64,000 nt of DNA, from assembly GCA_019454045.1 (NCBI GenBank), contig SKCR01023742.1, forward strand, positions 353,501 to 417,500. The letters run 5' to 3'. The position numbers were made by a program, and so were the translations under genes. This stretch comes from Zanthoxylum bungeanum. Its lineage: Eukaryota > Streptophyta > Magnoliopsida > Sapindales > Rutaceae. The notes beneath the pieces were generated by a model that worked only from the letters and a program-made list of their open reading frames with translations, did not search any database and was not told where the DNA came from. Shown piece by piece: positions 11,621 through 23,765 of the stretch; within the stretch, counting starts at the first letter, position 1, and every line of letters begins with the position of its first letter.

Positions 11621-14234
11621 TGTTGGGGTTGGTGCTCAGAGCGCCAATCCGGGCCGTATTTATGTCTGATTCATGGATACGAACATCCCTTTATTCCATA
11701 ATATTACTTATTTATGGTTGCACCTCTTGTTCTTATATACGTATTCGATCTGATTACGATTAGATTGAAACTAAATGTGGTTTAGTGATATGTATATATT
11801 AGACAAAGGCCCGATAATATATAATGCAGTACACAGTTACAAAGTTAGTTTGTAATTGACATTGGGAAGTGTCACTGCTATATGATATTATCAAACATAG
11901 TTCCTGGTCAAGATTTGCTAACACGGGTCGGTTAGTCAAATCCGTTGAGACCAGTACATGTCGTATATCGAGACTTGGTCCGATGGTTTATCCCAATGAC
12001 CATGAGTCTAGGGAGACTCGTATAGACGTGTAGGTGTTTATAGTGGATAAACACTGAACGGCTCACCGAAGATTCTTAATGGATGGTACGCCAACGTCAA
12101 TAAGAATCTTCTCGGGTTGAGTAGCATAGTGGTCCTTCGACTTGAGACACCACTGTGGATGTATGAGACATCCTTCACACTTAGATGGCAGTCACGTCAC
12201 CGATCTATTTAGATCAGACCTCCGCCTGTTCGTTGGGTGTGGATCGATCTCCTCAGGATATCCTGTGTGTGTCAAGATAGGATCCGTCAGTTCTGTGTAC
12301 AGAGCATAGGTAGTCCATATATATTAGCAGTCTGTTAAATCTGTGGCCACAGTATACATCGGAAGTAAGTTCCGAGAGTTATTTAGAGATTGCTAATAGA
12401 TACGTCGACGAGATAATACCTATAGAGATTTGACGTTTACATCTATATCTCTGGGATTATCTGGATACCTGTGACGGAGGGATTATACGTATGCAATGAC
12501 CTCGACCTGTATGATTCAGCTAGTTTATCCGTGATCGTCATAATCTACGGGTGGATAGATTATGTACATGAAATTGGATTTCGTGACGGATATACCTGAA
12601 TCTAGAGAGTCTCAATAATGAAACATACTCGTAGAGCACTAGGGCAACTTTTGTGAATAATGATGATTATTTACAAATCGTTTAAACGTTAAACGAAAAA
12701 TACATGCGAACGGGCCGAACCGTCATTTCCTAATTAATGTGTATTTGTATTTAATATATGATATTATTAAATACACATTAATAAATAGTCAAATAAAGGT
12801 ATTTGACATATATCATCAATATATGTATTTGAGATATTTAAAGTAAATATAATACATATATTTGATATATTTGTATTTAATTAATTATTTAATTATTTAA
12901 TTGTTAAATGATTATATAATTAAAATATAAATATATCACCAAATGATAAAGTTAGGAAATGATTATAAGTGTAAATGTTTGACTTTACATTAAAGGTAAA
13001 GGTTGTCAAATTGAATTTGACTTCCTTGGATATTTATTTTAATTGTTAAAATTGAAATATCTTTTTTCCTTTATTTGTATCAAATTCGGCCAAGACCCTA
13101 ATATAAATATATTGTTATATTTTTAGTTGCATTTGTTCACTTTTACTTATTCATTGAATTGTTTGATGATTAAAGTTGCAAGTTGACAAGTTGCTTTTAA
13201 ATGAAACAAAAATATAATATCTAGATATTATTTCTTAGCCAAATTCGGCCAAGGCTTGCATTTTGGCAAGTATATATTGTTTCATTTATTTTAGGGTTGA
13301 TTAACCTTTTCACTTTATCAAAACTCCATTAAAACAAGGCAAAGAAGGTAGAGAGAAAAGAAAAGAAAAACAAGGAAAAGCTTGGAAATTAGTAAGTATT
13401 TCCAACCTTCCATTAGAGAGTAATTTGTTCCTCTTGTTGTGGGAAACATCTTGTGATGTTCTTGAGTTTTTCTATTCCTTATTCCTTGTACTTTTGATGG
13501 ATAAAAGTTTGATGAAGATGATTTGCATGTATGATGTTGGAAGTTTATTACTAGTGTAGTAATAAGCATTCTTTTAAGGTTTTAGAACCTTGTTGCCATT
13601 CTAGAGTTATTGACCCACTCTTAAATGACCTAGAATTGTTCTATAGTTGTTTCATTGTGTTGAGACTTGAAATGGATGGAAGAAACATGATTGAAGTATT
13701 GTATTTAACCAATTTGGTCTAATTTGTCCAATTTGAAGAAATTGAAAAATTAGGGTTCATGACCAATTCAAAATTTGGGGGTTTTCATTTATGTTGTGTA
13801 TTTGGATGTGTTTATGATGAATATAAAGTTTCATGTTGATTGGATTACATCTTGATGTGTTTTGAAGCATGAAATGACAAAGTGCACAAATTGCCACCTT
13901 TGGGAGGCATTCGGCCAAATGGATCAAATTTGGGGATTTGGTTGCTTTTGGTGTTTTGATGTTTTGAACATGCTAAGTTCATCTTAGAAATGATTTAGAA
14001 TCATTCAAAATTGATTAGATCAATTTCGGACTAAAATGGACAAAATACCAATGTAAGGGCATTTCGGTAAATTCACTTGAATATGATTCATTTGAATTTT
14101 ATTTCATAATTTGATCATTGGATAATTAAATAAATATGTTTATTTAATTAATCCGAGAAAAAGTTTTGAAATCGGAAGATACGATCTTCCGCCGCTTCCG
14201 CTGCGTTACCGGATTCACCCCTAAAACCCCTACA
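11621..14234 (+). repeat. Element F 3' LTR
   Basis: This 2614-bp copy of 4807-7429 has only scattered single-base differences and small indels. It ends CCCCTACA before an A-run and the resumed LTR of B. Confidence 0.9.
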
Positions 14235-15853
14235 AAAAAAGACATAAAATATTCACCAATAAATTAATTAAATAAATGGTAAATACTTTCCACCAACTAG
14301 GCACTATTTCACCAAAACACATCATTATTCATTTTCACTTTATTAAAGTGATGTGTGTCTTTCATCAATCAATCACATCACTCAAAGTGACATTTGATTT
14401 GACGCTTGATGTGACGAATGATTTGACGCTTGATGTGACTTGCATTGCCGCACTCGAATTCGAAATACGAATGCGCTCGCAATCACACTCGGGCTCGGGT
14501 TCACTAATTCTCAATTAGCGAATTTTCCGTCGCGTCGTAATTAAATGATTACGCCTAGCGAATTCACTATTCACGTCGCTAATGAATTAATTCTAAATTA
14601 ATTCGTTCGTTCGCCCGAATTAAATCCAATTTCAATTCTGCGTCGAAATCTAATTTCGATTAATATATCGAATATATTAATTTAATTGATTAATTCCGAA
14701 TTAATCGTTTTCTCTCTTCAGACGATATTTTATCCTAGATAAAATATCTCCGTAATTAATCCTAGATTAATTTTCTCTCTCATCAAATTAATCCCAGATT
14801 AATAAATGTGCGAGTCATACGTCATCGGTGTATCATTGGGAAGCGACCCATGAGATCCCCGGATATGTTGGCAGTAAATCGGGTCGTCGGACTATCCGAA
14901 CACGTAAGTACCTAGTACTATGTTTTACCGATTCACAAGACAAGGTTGGCTTCTAGCAAAGCGCCATGCCTACCCAATTCTCCGGAAATATTCTTACAGG
15001 AATATATAGATCTGTATCAGGCGTAGTATATAGTAGTATTGTGTATATCGGCCCAGTATCGGATAGTCACGTACTAGGGCTGGGGCTGGATAAGTGTCTG
15101 CCCCGTCTGAAGCACATGTCGGATGTCTGGTAACTAGTCTCTATAATTGGATATGCATGACCTAGTCATAATATCCCGATGGTTGCGCAACACTTAAGAG
15201 CACTAATCCGTATCCTGCGTGCAATCATCTCCACTATGACTGGAGTGATACTTCCGTCTTGACATCACACCCAATACTCTACGATTCTCAATATACCCAG
15301 CATTGGCGTACACAGAACCGGTTAGAGTCCTAGACGACCTCAACTAAAGTATATTGATTGTCGTAAGCATTAGCGGTGCAAGTCTCAGGTTAAGACCAAA
15401 TACACCTACCCTGATTTCGGCCTCCCATAGACACATAGTCATAATACCAATGGGATTCCGAGGGGTCTATCCAGAGCGAAGCTGTTTCCCGTACCATCGG
15501 TGAAACACGACCTCCTATCGCACTTGCATAGTATCCAATACTTATATATGAGAACTATGCCGTTGTGCCCTCACAACGCACACAAGTGCAATACTAGCCT
15601 ATTCCGCATTATCGATGTCCAGTCTCGATAATACTCCGGCTAGGGATATTTAATGATTAATCCTTCGTGGACTGATACTGTCTCATATCATTCTCAATCC
15701 AGGAACTAATCATTGGGACCTCTCTTCATTTATATATCTATGGTGATCTAATCACAAATGATGAGAGTGCAATTTCCTTGTCACATAGTTAATTTGTTAC
15801 AACAACACAATGATCTGTACAAATAGTGACGCTATGGGTCATTTTGTCCAACA
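14235..15853 (-). repeat. Element B 3' LTR, inner piece (right of F)
   Basis: This continues the LTR broken at 4806 and matches about 22147-23760. It contains two copies of a 19-bp word with the core TTGACGCTTGATGTGA (14396-14414 and 14420-14438), and ends with the reverse complement of TGTTGGACAAAATGACCC. Together with 4346-4806 it makes about 2080 bp. Confidence 0.85.
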
Positions 15854-15864
15854 ATCTCCCACTT
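15854..15864 (-). promoter_or_regulatory. Polypurine tract of element B
   Basis: ATCTCCCACTT on the plus strand reads AAGTGGGAGAT on the coding strand, next to the 3' LTR, as in A, C, D and E. Confidence 0.8.
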
Positions 15865-18600
15865 GGTACATAGCCAGTCACTCAAGTGTCCCACACCCGA
15901 ACTATGTACGGTTCGCTCAAATTGCTGAGGAAAGTTTTCGTCAGCGGATTTGTTTGATAATCGTCTGACGCGATTTATACGATCATCACATCGCCACGAT
16001 GTATGATCCGAACGAATCAGATGATATAGAAGTATATATCTGGATCGTCGATGAGACCTTTAATTCCTTAGCCTGTGCTGACGCCTAGCTCAGCCGCTAA
16101 CAGAACTATATCTAATCTAATTAGATTTATTTTCGACCCAAATGGCTTCTATTGCTGCCTCAGCTGCAGCAATAATCCGCATTTGTTGTTTATTCGGCAA
16201 CAGTTATCTTGCTAGGAAGATTTCCAGCTCACTGTCCCGTTATTCAAACTTTATAGTACCGCAGTATTTACCGGTTTGGAAACTTGCAGCGGTGATCCTA
16301 GTCACTTCAAGTTCTCCTACTCAATAATTTAAGACAGCATCTTTAGTTCTCTAAGATACTAACAGATGTTCTTAACTTCAATCCAGTGACTATCACTTGG
16401 ATTGTCCTGATTGTGACTCCATATGCTCAAAGCGTATGAGACACCAGGTTACGTACATTATTCAATGTACAATTTCTCAGAGAGTGTTAATAATTCCAAA
16501 TCTAGCCCAGTAGATCTTTATTCCTTGAATAAAGGTTGTTACTCCCAAGAATTCTACGGAGAATTTCTATGAAAGAATATCTATGAAAGCCAAGCTTTCA
16601 CCAATTGCTTTATTGGGAATTTCACTGTCAGTACGCTCCCACTAACCTCCTTATATACACAAGAATCATTTCGTTTTGAATTAAATCATAAACCATTATG
16701 ATTACATCAAAACGTCAGTTCCAAGAACCTTATGCTTGCTTCAATCCAAACATGGATCGAATAACCCGCAAACCTTGTTTGTCGGTTATACAAAATCGTC
16801 AGGATATTGTAAGAATCCTCCAAGAGGTTTCCTTTTCAGGAAAGCGATTTTGATCTGTAACTGACACATTTCATAAATGAAATACGCAGTTATCAATAAG
16901 CATCTTCAAAACGGATTTACCATGGCAACAGGTAAAAGGATAAACCGTTATTAACACAATGTTGATAACGATACCTTTCCGTCATAAGCCTAGCTTTGTA
17001 CGTTGGTATGTTGCCATCCATGTATGTCTTCCTTGAAGGCGTTTAGTGTACCAATAGGCACAATGCCTTGTGGTACAACAACTAGCATCCAAAATAGTTG
17101 TTTTACATGGAATCCATTTTGGACTCATGGCACTTTGCCAAAATAGGGAGTCGATACCTCGTATCACTTCCTCAAAACGTAGTCGGATGGTATACCCTCA
17201 TAAGATTGACATCTTTATGAGGTTAGATCAGAAACCCATACCCTAGGTTGTTTTCTGACTCTATCCGATCTACCCAGTTCTTGTGTATTCGAAGATTAAT
17301 GGTACAGATTCATCATTGATGAACTGTTTGTGTTCCATTAAGGACTTCGTGCCTTGAATGTATTACTATTACTCCGATTTTCATCGAGTATCACTATCCT
17401 CCCACTGACCACTGCATATCGGTATTCCTCTCAGGAAAACCGCATGGTGAGCAACAATCATATTGTTCTCATGTGAGATTTATAAGTACTATACTTAAGG
17501 TTTCCCTTAGGATAACCTATATGGCACTTATCCAATTTGGGTTCTTAGTTTGGTATCATCCAAACGTTATGCCTGGCATACCCAAATTATTAGGAGTGAG
17601 AAACCCCGTTTCTTTCCTGTTCATATCCTATATGATATGTGTCAAACAGATTTATATGGAACCTTATTCTAAATAAGTTTTGCACTGTTATATACATATC
17701 CTGTTTGAAGGAAATGATAGCTCAGAGCGACTCGTGATAAACCTTATCATGTCCTCATCTGAAAGAATACCGTACTCTTTCATGTACGTATAAAACTTAC
17801 TGCTTAAGTATTTTCCATTACGGTCTTACCGTGGCGGCATAATATTATAGCCGATCTGTTTTTCTACTTCGTGTCGAAACTATAAAAGTTTCCGATCTGT
17901 GTTCTTCAAAAGAAACACATAACCATAACGTGATGCCACATCCGTTAAGGTCACGAAACATTCATGTTCACATCTAGCCTAGCTAGATATGGGCCCACTA
18001 ACTTCACCATGAATAGGGCTAACAGATCGGTGGCACTTTCACTATTACCAAATAAATAGTGTTTTAGGTACTTTACCTAATAAACTAGATTCGCAGACTT
18101 TATTTGAATAGTCAAATCAATCCTAGTACCCACTCTTCAAAAGTGTGGATATACGAGTCTTGTTCAATTGTGTCCTAGACAACAATGCCACAAATAAGTC
18201 TCTACTTGATCAAATCAATTTGAGCTATTTATTTGTCATTTTATATGTTTGAGATTTTAATTATATTCAAAATATAAATTCTGTTATTTACATCTAATGT
18301 GTTTATCTCAGTATCATCTTTATATAATGAAACACTTAGTGTTCTAGAATATAAAGGTTTATCCACAATGGATTAAACACTGATATAGAGATAATGTCTC
18401 TAGTCAAACTAGTTACATTATAACAGTTCCTAATTTAAGTACACACCCAAAGGGTAGTTCCTAAACTTAGGTATCTACGGTCGAAACAGCGACTTTCGTC
18501 CCGTTTCCGATTCGCAGAGCAATCTCAGCTTGAAGTCAGTATCCTGCTCAAAGCAGATTCTGAACATCAATACATATTTTTATGTACCACACTAATATTT
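15865..18600 (-). pseudogene. pol: Element B degenerate pol (integrase, RT, RNase H traces)
   Basis: Read on the minus strand, it aligns piece by piece with the better-kept pol of C (42993-46030): RNase H near 16140-16330, the ALSMCSRY-type block near 16400-16450, RT near 16580-16660, the variable middle region near 17000-17560, and integrase near 17700-18250. Stops and small indels are everywhere. About 160 bp present in C (LSQSTYIDK to the TRPDVSY region) is missing at 16453-16470, where the join makes an inverted repeat of GTACATT. D has the same join. Confidence 0.75.
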
Positions 18601-19440
18601 AAAATCTAATTTCAATACTAGTTGTGAACATAACTTTGACAAACATTTTTTAAGTCAGAGCCTTGCCCTTTCTTTAATTCCTTCGTGTCTGCCATATCCA
18701 AATGGTAGTCACTTTGGTATATGTCATTTATCTTTTTCAATATTTTAGGAACCTTAGGCCAAGCCTTGGGTTTTTAGAATATCGAAACGATGTGCACCTC
18801 GTGCTACATGCCCAATTGCAAACTTTGACTTATCTCCTCTAGAATAGTCAATTAATTCTTCAAGAATTATAAATTGCAATTTTAATACTTCTTAAATCTA
18901 AAATAGATTTATGACAAGTATATTAAATTAAGCATTAAAGTCATCATCACATAAATCTTCCAAGATTTTATGCTCTACTTATTTTGCTTAATTTTGTGCG
19001 TAAGGTATAATAAGTTATTTTATCAAATAAAGTAACCTATTATTTATTCCCAATTTGAAAATTAAATCATTTAAAATATTTTAATCCCATATTATATTTA
19101 AATATCCAACTTTTCAATTTTATCTTGATTACAATAGTCCAACTATTTAATCAACGATCAGTGGTACTATATATATTATAATGATTATAATAGTCCAACT
19201 ATATAATCAAATATAATCCAAATTAATTAACCTCAATTACATTGATTACTATAATCCAATTATAAAATCAACTGTAAACTGAAATTAATTAATTCAAATA
19301 TATTGATTAATATAATCCAATTATATATAATCAAGTATAATACAGTCCAACTGTTTATTAAAACAACAATTTAAATATTAGTCCAACTAACATTTAATAT
19401 TACGACGAAATAATTTGAATGAGCGCGTAATGGCGAGTAA
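18601..19440 (-). pseudogene. gag: Element B gag trace
   Basis: About 18650-18790 lines up with the zinc-knuckle end of gag in C and E (shared words such as CCTTGCCC, ATTCCTT and GGTAGTCAC), but no reading frame survives. Further right the sequence is AT-rich with repeated AGTCCAACTAT words; D carries the same kind of sequence at 50700-51000 in opposite orientation. Confidence 0.5.
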
Positions 19441-19468
19441 TTGAACGAATATTGCAAATTCAATTCTT

Positions 19469-19482
19469 GCCTCCCACTATTT
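19469..19482 (-). other. Leader purine motif of element B
   Basis: GCCTCCCACTATTT, i.e. AAATAGTGGGAGGC on the element strand. The same 14-mer is in the leaders of C, D, E and F. Confidence 0.6.
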
Positions 19483-21670
19483 TCGTCGAGCCTCGACCTA
19501 GTCGCTAACCTCTGACGAGTACTCGGGAAACCGTGTTTCCTAGTGGGCTAGGATCTCGTTAAATATCACACATCTTGACTTGGCCAACAAATTGTATGAT
19601 AATTAACTAGGTATATCTCTAAGATCAATTGGATCCAATCCAATTCCTAGATCCAGTAGGTGGACATCCAAGTCCTAAACATATATCATATATATGCCTA
19701 TATATCCAATATATACCCTAACCTATTCCTCCTCTGAATCAACTAGGCCTTGGCTTTGGCACAACAAACCTAGTGATCCCAGTCAAGCGTGGACCCATTG
19801 ACCATGGAAGCTTCGTAATCAATGTCGTTGGACAAGAAGTGGTCTTGACTTTGGCCAACAAACCACAACTTGGACAAGACACCAATATGGAACAAAGCCT
19901 CGTGATTCAAACACATCTTCGATGGACAAGGGCTTGACTTTGGCCAACAACCCATGCCAATCTAGGATCTTGAGCAAGAATCACTCAATGGAAGGAAAAG
20001 ACGCATGATATTTGATGAGGGCTTTTCGCGTGCAAATTGGCTACCAATTTCATTATCTTTGTTAAGGTCTCATCATCATACACCCTTAAACATGCATTCT
20101 AAATACATAATAAAGCGAGTATGAAAATAAATAATAATGATATGCAGATGGATACTTCAACACATTGATCCTAGATCAAATCTCTCCCTTTCTCTCTCAA
20201 ACTAGCACTTGTATTACTTCTACCCGTTACACTACACTTCTAAAGAAACCTCATTTACATTGAGGGGAATAGGTGAGAAGAGAATACAAAGAGAATAGAG
20301 GTGATAAGGCTGGACACGCAGGTCCAATTTAATAAATCGAATTTATTACAAAAATTTCCAAAATTGCCCCACCCGACTAATATCCATCCGATATACATTA
20401 TTCATTCATCACAACCATGTATTCACACATAAGCATGCTATCAATCAATCTAATCAAATTAATTAATCTGATAATTATGTGATCATCCAATGTTCAAACA
20501 ACGATTTGATTTTGCTCGAGTCAAACTCGTTTTTGCGAATAAGTACTCAAAGTACGAATTCATGAATTCAATTGAACTACATCATTAAATCAAATTTAAC
20601 ATGTATTTAATACTAATTCACTATTCAATTCCAAATTAAACATTACACTTTATTAATAAACCTTTTACGATTTAAATTCCAAATTTAATCGTAACGCGTC
20701 TCAAAGACCGATTAACGTCCAACGTCAATTCAATTAAAGTCCAATGGACTTTTAATTGATTTCTTAAGGCGTGGACTTTTGGTCAACTCGGGTCAAACCG
20801 AATAACCAAAATCCAATCCGGGATTTACCCCATAAGCCCATAAATCAATTTAGGTCCATTAGGCCCAATTAAACTTTAAATGTTCATTAAGTCGCATTTG
20901 GGCTTAACGGAAGTGGCTTTGGGCCCAATTGGATCCAATCCAATTTGCCCAAATCCAACTTTGTACAACAAAGCCCAATAAGCCCATTTACAACATAATA
21001 AGCCCAAATCCAATTTAAAGGCCTAATTCATTAAATTACACAAATCCAATTTTGCAATTTAATTACCTAAAGTGCATTACATGATTAACCAACTAAATCA
21101 ATATTTCCAAAACACTAAATTAGTCCAATTAATCATGTTCATTATCATCATCACATGTCCAACACATAAATGAAAAAATCAAACCCATTACATGCTTTAA
21201 AGCTCTCGGCCAAAGGAGGGATTTTGTGTCCGATTTGGTTTCAATCCAATCAAACCCACAATCGACATTAAATCAACATCCTAAATGATTTCCAACACAT
21301 CCAATTGTTCAAAAATCAAAATTGCCAAGACATTAGGGCATATACCTATTCGGCCAACATGATAACTTTTGGGGATTTTATGTTCAATTCAAAATCCAAT
21401 CCAATTAGTTTCAAATTAACATCATCCTACATGATTCTAACTCATCCAATGAATCAAAATCAAAAAATTCCAAATTACCAAAATCCAATTTACATTCGGC
21501 CAAGGTATAATTTTTGGGGAAAATAATTCCAAATCATTTTTCAACAAATTGGTCCAACCAAAATGCAATTAGACATGTTATAAGCATACTCAAACAATCA
21601 ATTTATTCAAATCATGCTCAACACAAATTTACCCAAATTTTAAGTCCTACAATTTCATGCTTGAACCTAT
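19483..21670 (-). other. Element B 5' leader
   Basis: This long untranslated region between PBS and gag matches the leaders of C (56937-59131) and D (48200-50980). It contains three copies of the word CTTGACTTTGGCCAACAA (one with a missing base), a cluster of GCCCA/GGCCCA words at about 20780-21010, and degenerate repeats near the PBS at about 21170-21660 with TTCGGCCAA motifs. Confidence 0.6.
19773..19937 (+). CDS. Antisense ORF in the leader of element B (54 codons)
   Basis: It is antisense to the element. From a GTG it reads VIPVKRGP, then SFVINVVGQEVVLTLA, then KPQLGQD, matching the antisense ORFs in D (50122-50364) and C (57319-57531). B differs from D by an early one-base insertion that is compensated a few codons later, and by a later one-base loss that causes the early stop. 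No known domain is recognised. It may be a small protein, or nucleotide-level conservation of a leader element; the GTG start is only where the frame is first plausible. Confidence 0.3.
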   Translation: MIPVKRGPIDHGSFVINVVGQEVVLTLANKPQLGQDTNMEQSLVIQTHLRWTRA

Positions 21671-21685
21671 AGCTCTTGATGCCAT
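21671..21685 (-). promoter_or_regulatory. Primer-binding site of element B (divergent)
   Basis: The minus strand reads ATGGCATCAAGAGCT directly after the 5' LTR. It differs from the initiator-Met complement TGGTATCAGAGC by a T-to-C change and one extra A. Confidence 0.7.
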
Positions 21686-23760
21686 TGTTAGGTTTATTCT
21701 AGGTCCCAAGATCAAACAAGACATGAAATACATGTGTGAATACATCAAAGGAGTTTCAGAATACTCACATCGATCGGTTGTGACGAAACGACGAACAAAA
21801 CTCCAAGATTGCTCACTGGATTAGGCGCTCACTGCAGCAGAATTTCAGTCCACTGTTTTCGATTTTGAGCTGAGATTTGAGCCTCGAATTTGCGTCGAAC
21901 GATTCCCGGCTCGTGGATGAGTTTCCCTAACACCTTCGCAAGTCTCTCGGAGTGCTAGCTCCGCTTGATTTTGCCACAAAATCAAGGCACAAATGCTTCC
22001 CTTCTCACGGCAAAATGAAGAAACCAGTGTGAGTTTATTCACTGCCCATTTGGCGTGAATGTGAGAGAGTGTGGAGAGAAGAAGAAATGTGAATTAGTTG
22101 GTCAAAACCTTTTCCAAAAATGGTTTATATATTTTACCATAAAAATACATAAAATATTCACCAAATAATTAATTAAATAAATGGTAAATACTTTCCACCA
22201 ACTAGGCACTATTTCACCAAAACACATCACTATTCATTTTCACTTTATTAAAGTGATGTGTGTCTTTCAATCAATCAATCACATCACTCAAAGTGACATT
22301 TGATTTGACGCTTGATGTGATGAATGATTTGACCCTTGATGTGACTTGCATTGCCGCACTCGAATTCAAAATACGAATGCGCTCGCAATCACACTCGGGC
22401 TCGGGTTCACTAATTCTCAATTAGCGAATTTTCCGTCGCGTCGTAATTAAATGATTACGCCTAGCGAATTCACTATTCATGTCGCTAACGAATTAATTCT
22501 AAATTAATTCGTTCGCCCGAATTAAAATCCAATTTCAATTATGCGTCGAAATCTAATTTCGATTAATATATCGAATATATTAATTTAATTGATTAATTCC
22601 GAATTAATCGTTTTCTCTCTTCAGACGATATTTTATCCTAGATAAAATATCTCCGTAATTAATCCTAGATTAATTTTCTCTCTCATCAAATTAATCCCAG
22701 ATTAATAAATGTACGAGTCATACGTCATCGGTGTATCATTGGGAAGCGACCCATGAGATCCCCGGATATGTTGGCAGTAAATCGGGTCATCGGACTATCC
22801 GAACACGTAAGTACCTAGTACTATGTTTTACCGATTCACAAGACAAGGTTGGCTTCTAGGAAAGCGCCATGCCTACCCAATTCTCCGGAAATATTCTTAC
22901 AGGAATATATAGATCTGTATCAGGCGTAGTATACAGTAGTATTGTGTATATCGGCCCAGTATCGGATAGTCACGTGCTAGGGCTGGGGCTGGATAAGTGT
23001 CTGCCCCGTCCGACGCACATGTCGGATGTCTGGTAACTAGTCTCTATAATCGGATATGCATGACCTAGTCATAATATCCCGATAGTTGCGCAACACTTAA
23101 GAGCACTAATACCGTATCCTGCGTGACATCATCTCCACTATGACTGGAGTGATACTTCCGTCTTGACATCACACCCAATACTCTACGATTCTCAATATAC
23201 CCAGCATTGGCGTACACAGAACCGGTTAGAGTCCTAGACGACCTCAACTAAAGTATATTGATTGTCGTAAGCATTAACGGTGCAAGTCTCAGGTTAAGAC
23301 CAAATACACCTACCCTGATTTCGGCCTCCCATAGACACATAGTCATAATACCAATGGGATTCCGAGGGGTCTATCCAGAGCGAAGCTGTTTCCCGTACCA
23401 TCGGTGAAACACGACCTCCTATCGCACTTGCATAAGTATCCAATACTTATATATATGAGAACTATGCCGTTGTGCCCTCACAACTCGCACAAGTGCAATA
23501 CTAGCCTATTCCGCATTATCGATGTCCAGTCTCGATAATACTCCGGCTAGGGATATTTAATGATTAATCCTTCGTGGACTGATACTGTCTCATATCATTC
23601 TCAATCCAGGAACTAATCATAGGGACCTCTCTTCATTTATATATCTATGGTGATCTAATCACAAATGATGAGAGTGCAATTTCCTTGTCACATAGTTAAT
23701 TTGTTACAACAACACAATGATCTGTACAAATAGTGACGCTATGGGTCATTTTGTCCAACA
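21686..23760 (-). repeat. Element B 5' LTR
   Basis: This uninterrupted 2075-bp LTR matches 4346-4806 plus 14235-15853 in order. In element sense it starts TGTTGGACAAAATGACCCATAG and ends ACCTAACA. The paired TTGACGCTTGATGTGA-type words are at 22302-22320 and 22326-22344 (second copy with one C). Confidence 0.9.
23065..23247 (-). CDS. LTR-internal ORF of element B (60 codons, shortened)
   Basis: This is a sense-strand ORF within the LTR. It shares RTLTGSVYA, then RVLGVMSRRKY, then DDVTQDTVLVLL with the ORF in D (46445-46723) and the first half with C and E. The N-terminal half found in C, D and E is cut off by an upstream stop. Function unknown. Confidence 0.3.
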   Translation of the reverse strand: MRSSRTLTGSVYANAGYIENRRVLGVMSRRKYHSSHSGDDVTQDTVLVLLSVAQLSGYYD

Positions 23761-23765
23761 CCAAG
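23761..23765. repeat. Right target-site duplication CCAAG of element B
   Basis: Identical to 4341-4345; the gag-pol frame of element A resumes here. Confidence 0.85.

Larger units (their letters stand above)
4807..14234 (+). mobile_element. Element F: copia-derived, non-autonomous, hairpin-rich
   Basis: Two LTRs of 2623 and 2614 bp (TGTTGGGG...CCCCTACA) enclose a 4.2 kb interior with an initiator-Met PBS and a polypurine tract. It sits in the 3' LTR of B, flanked by A-runs (AAAAA at 4802-4806 and 14235-14239), which fits a 5-bp duplication but is ambiguous. The LTRs differ by few bases and small indels, so it is young. The interior has no usable gag or pol ORF; only copia-like scraps remain. 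Unusually dense short inverted repeats mark the interior and the LTRs. Confidence 0.85.
4346..23760 (-). mobile_element. Element B: non-autonomous copia, minus strand, with F nested in its 3' LTR
   Basis: In + coordinates the order is 3' LTR (split by F), polypurine tract, decayed pol, gag trace, long leader, PBS, 5' LTR. The CCAAG duplication shows a clean insertion into gag-pol of element A. Without F it is about 10 kb. The 5' and reassembled 3' LTRs are 2075 and about 2080 bp and look nearly identical, so insertion was recent, yet pol is full of stops and carries a deletion also present in D. It must have moved with proteins supplied by another element. Confidence 0.85.
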
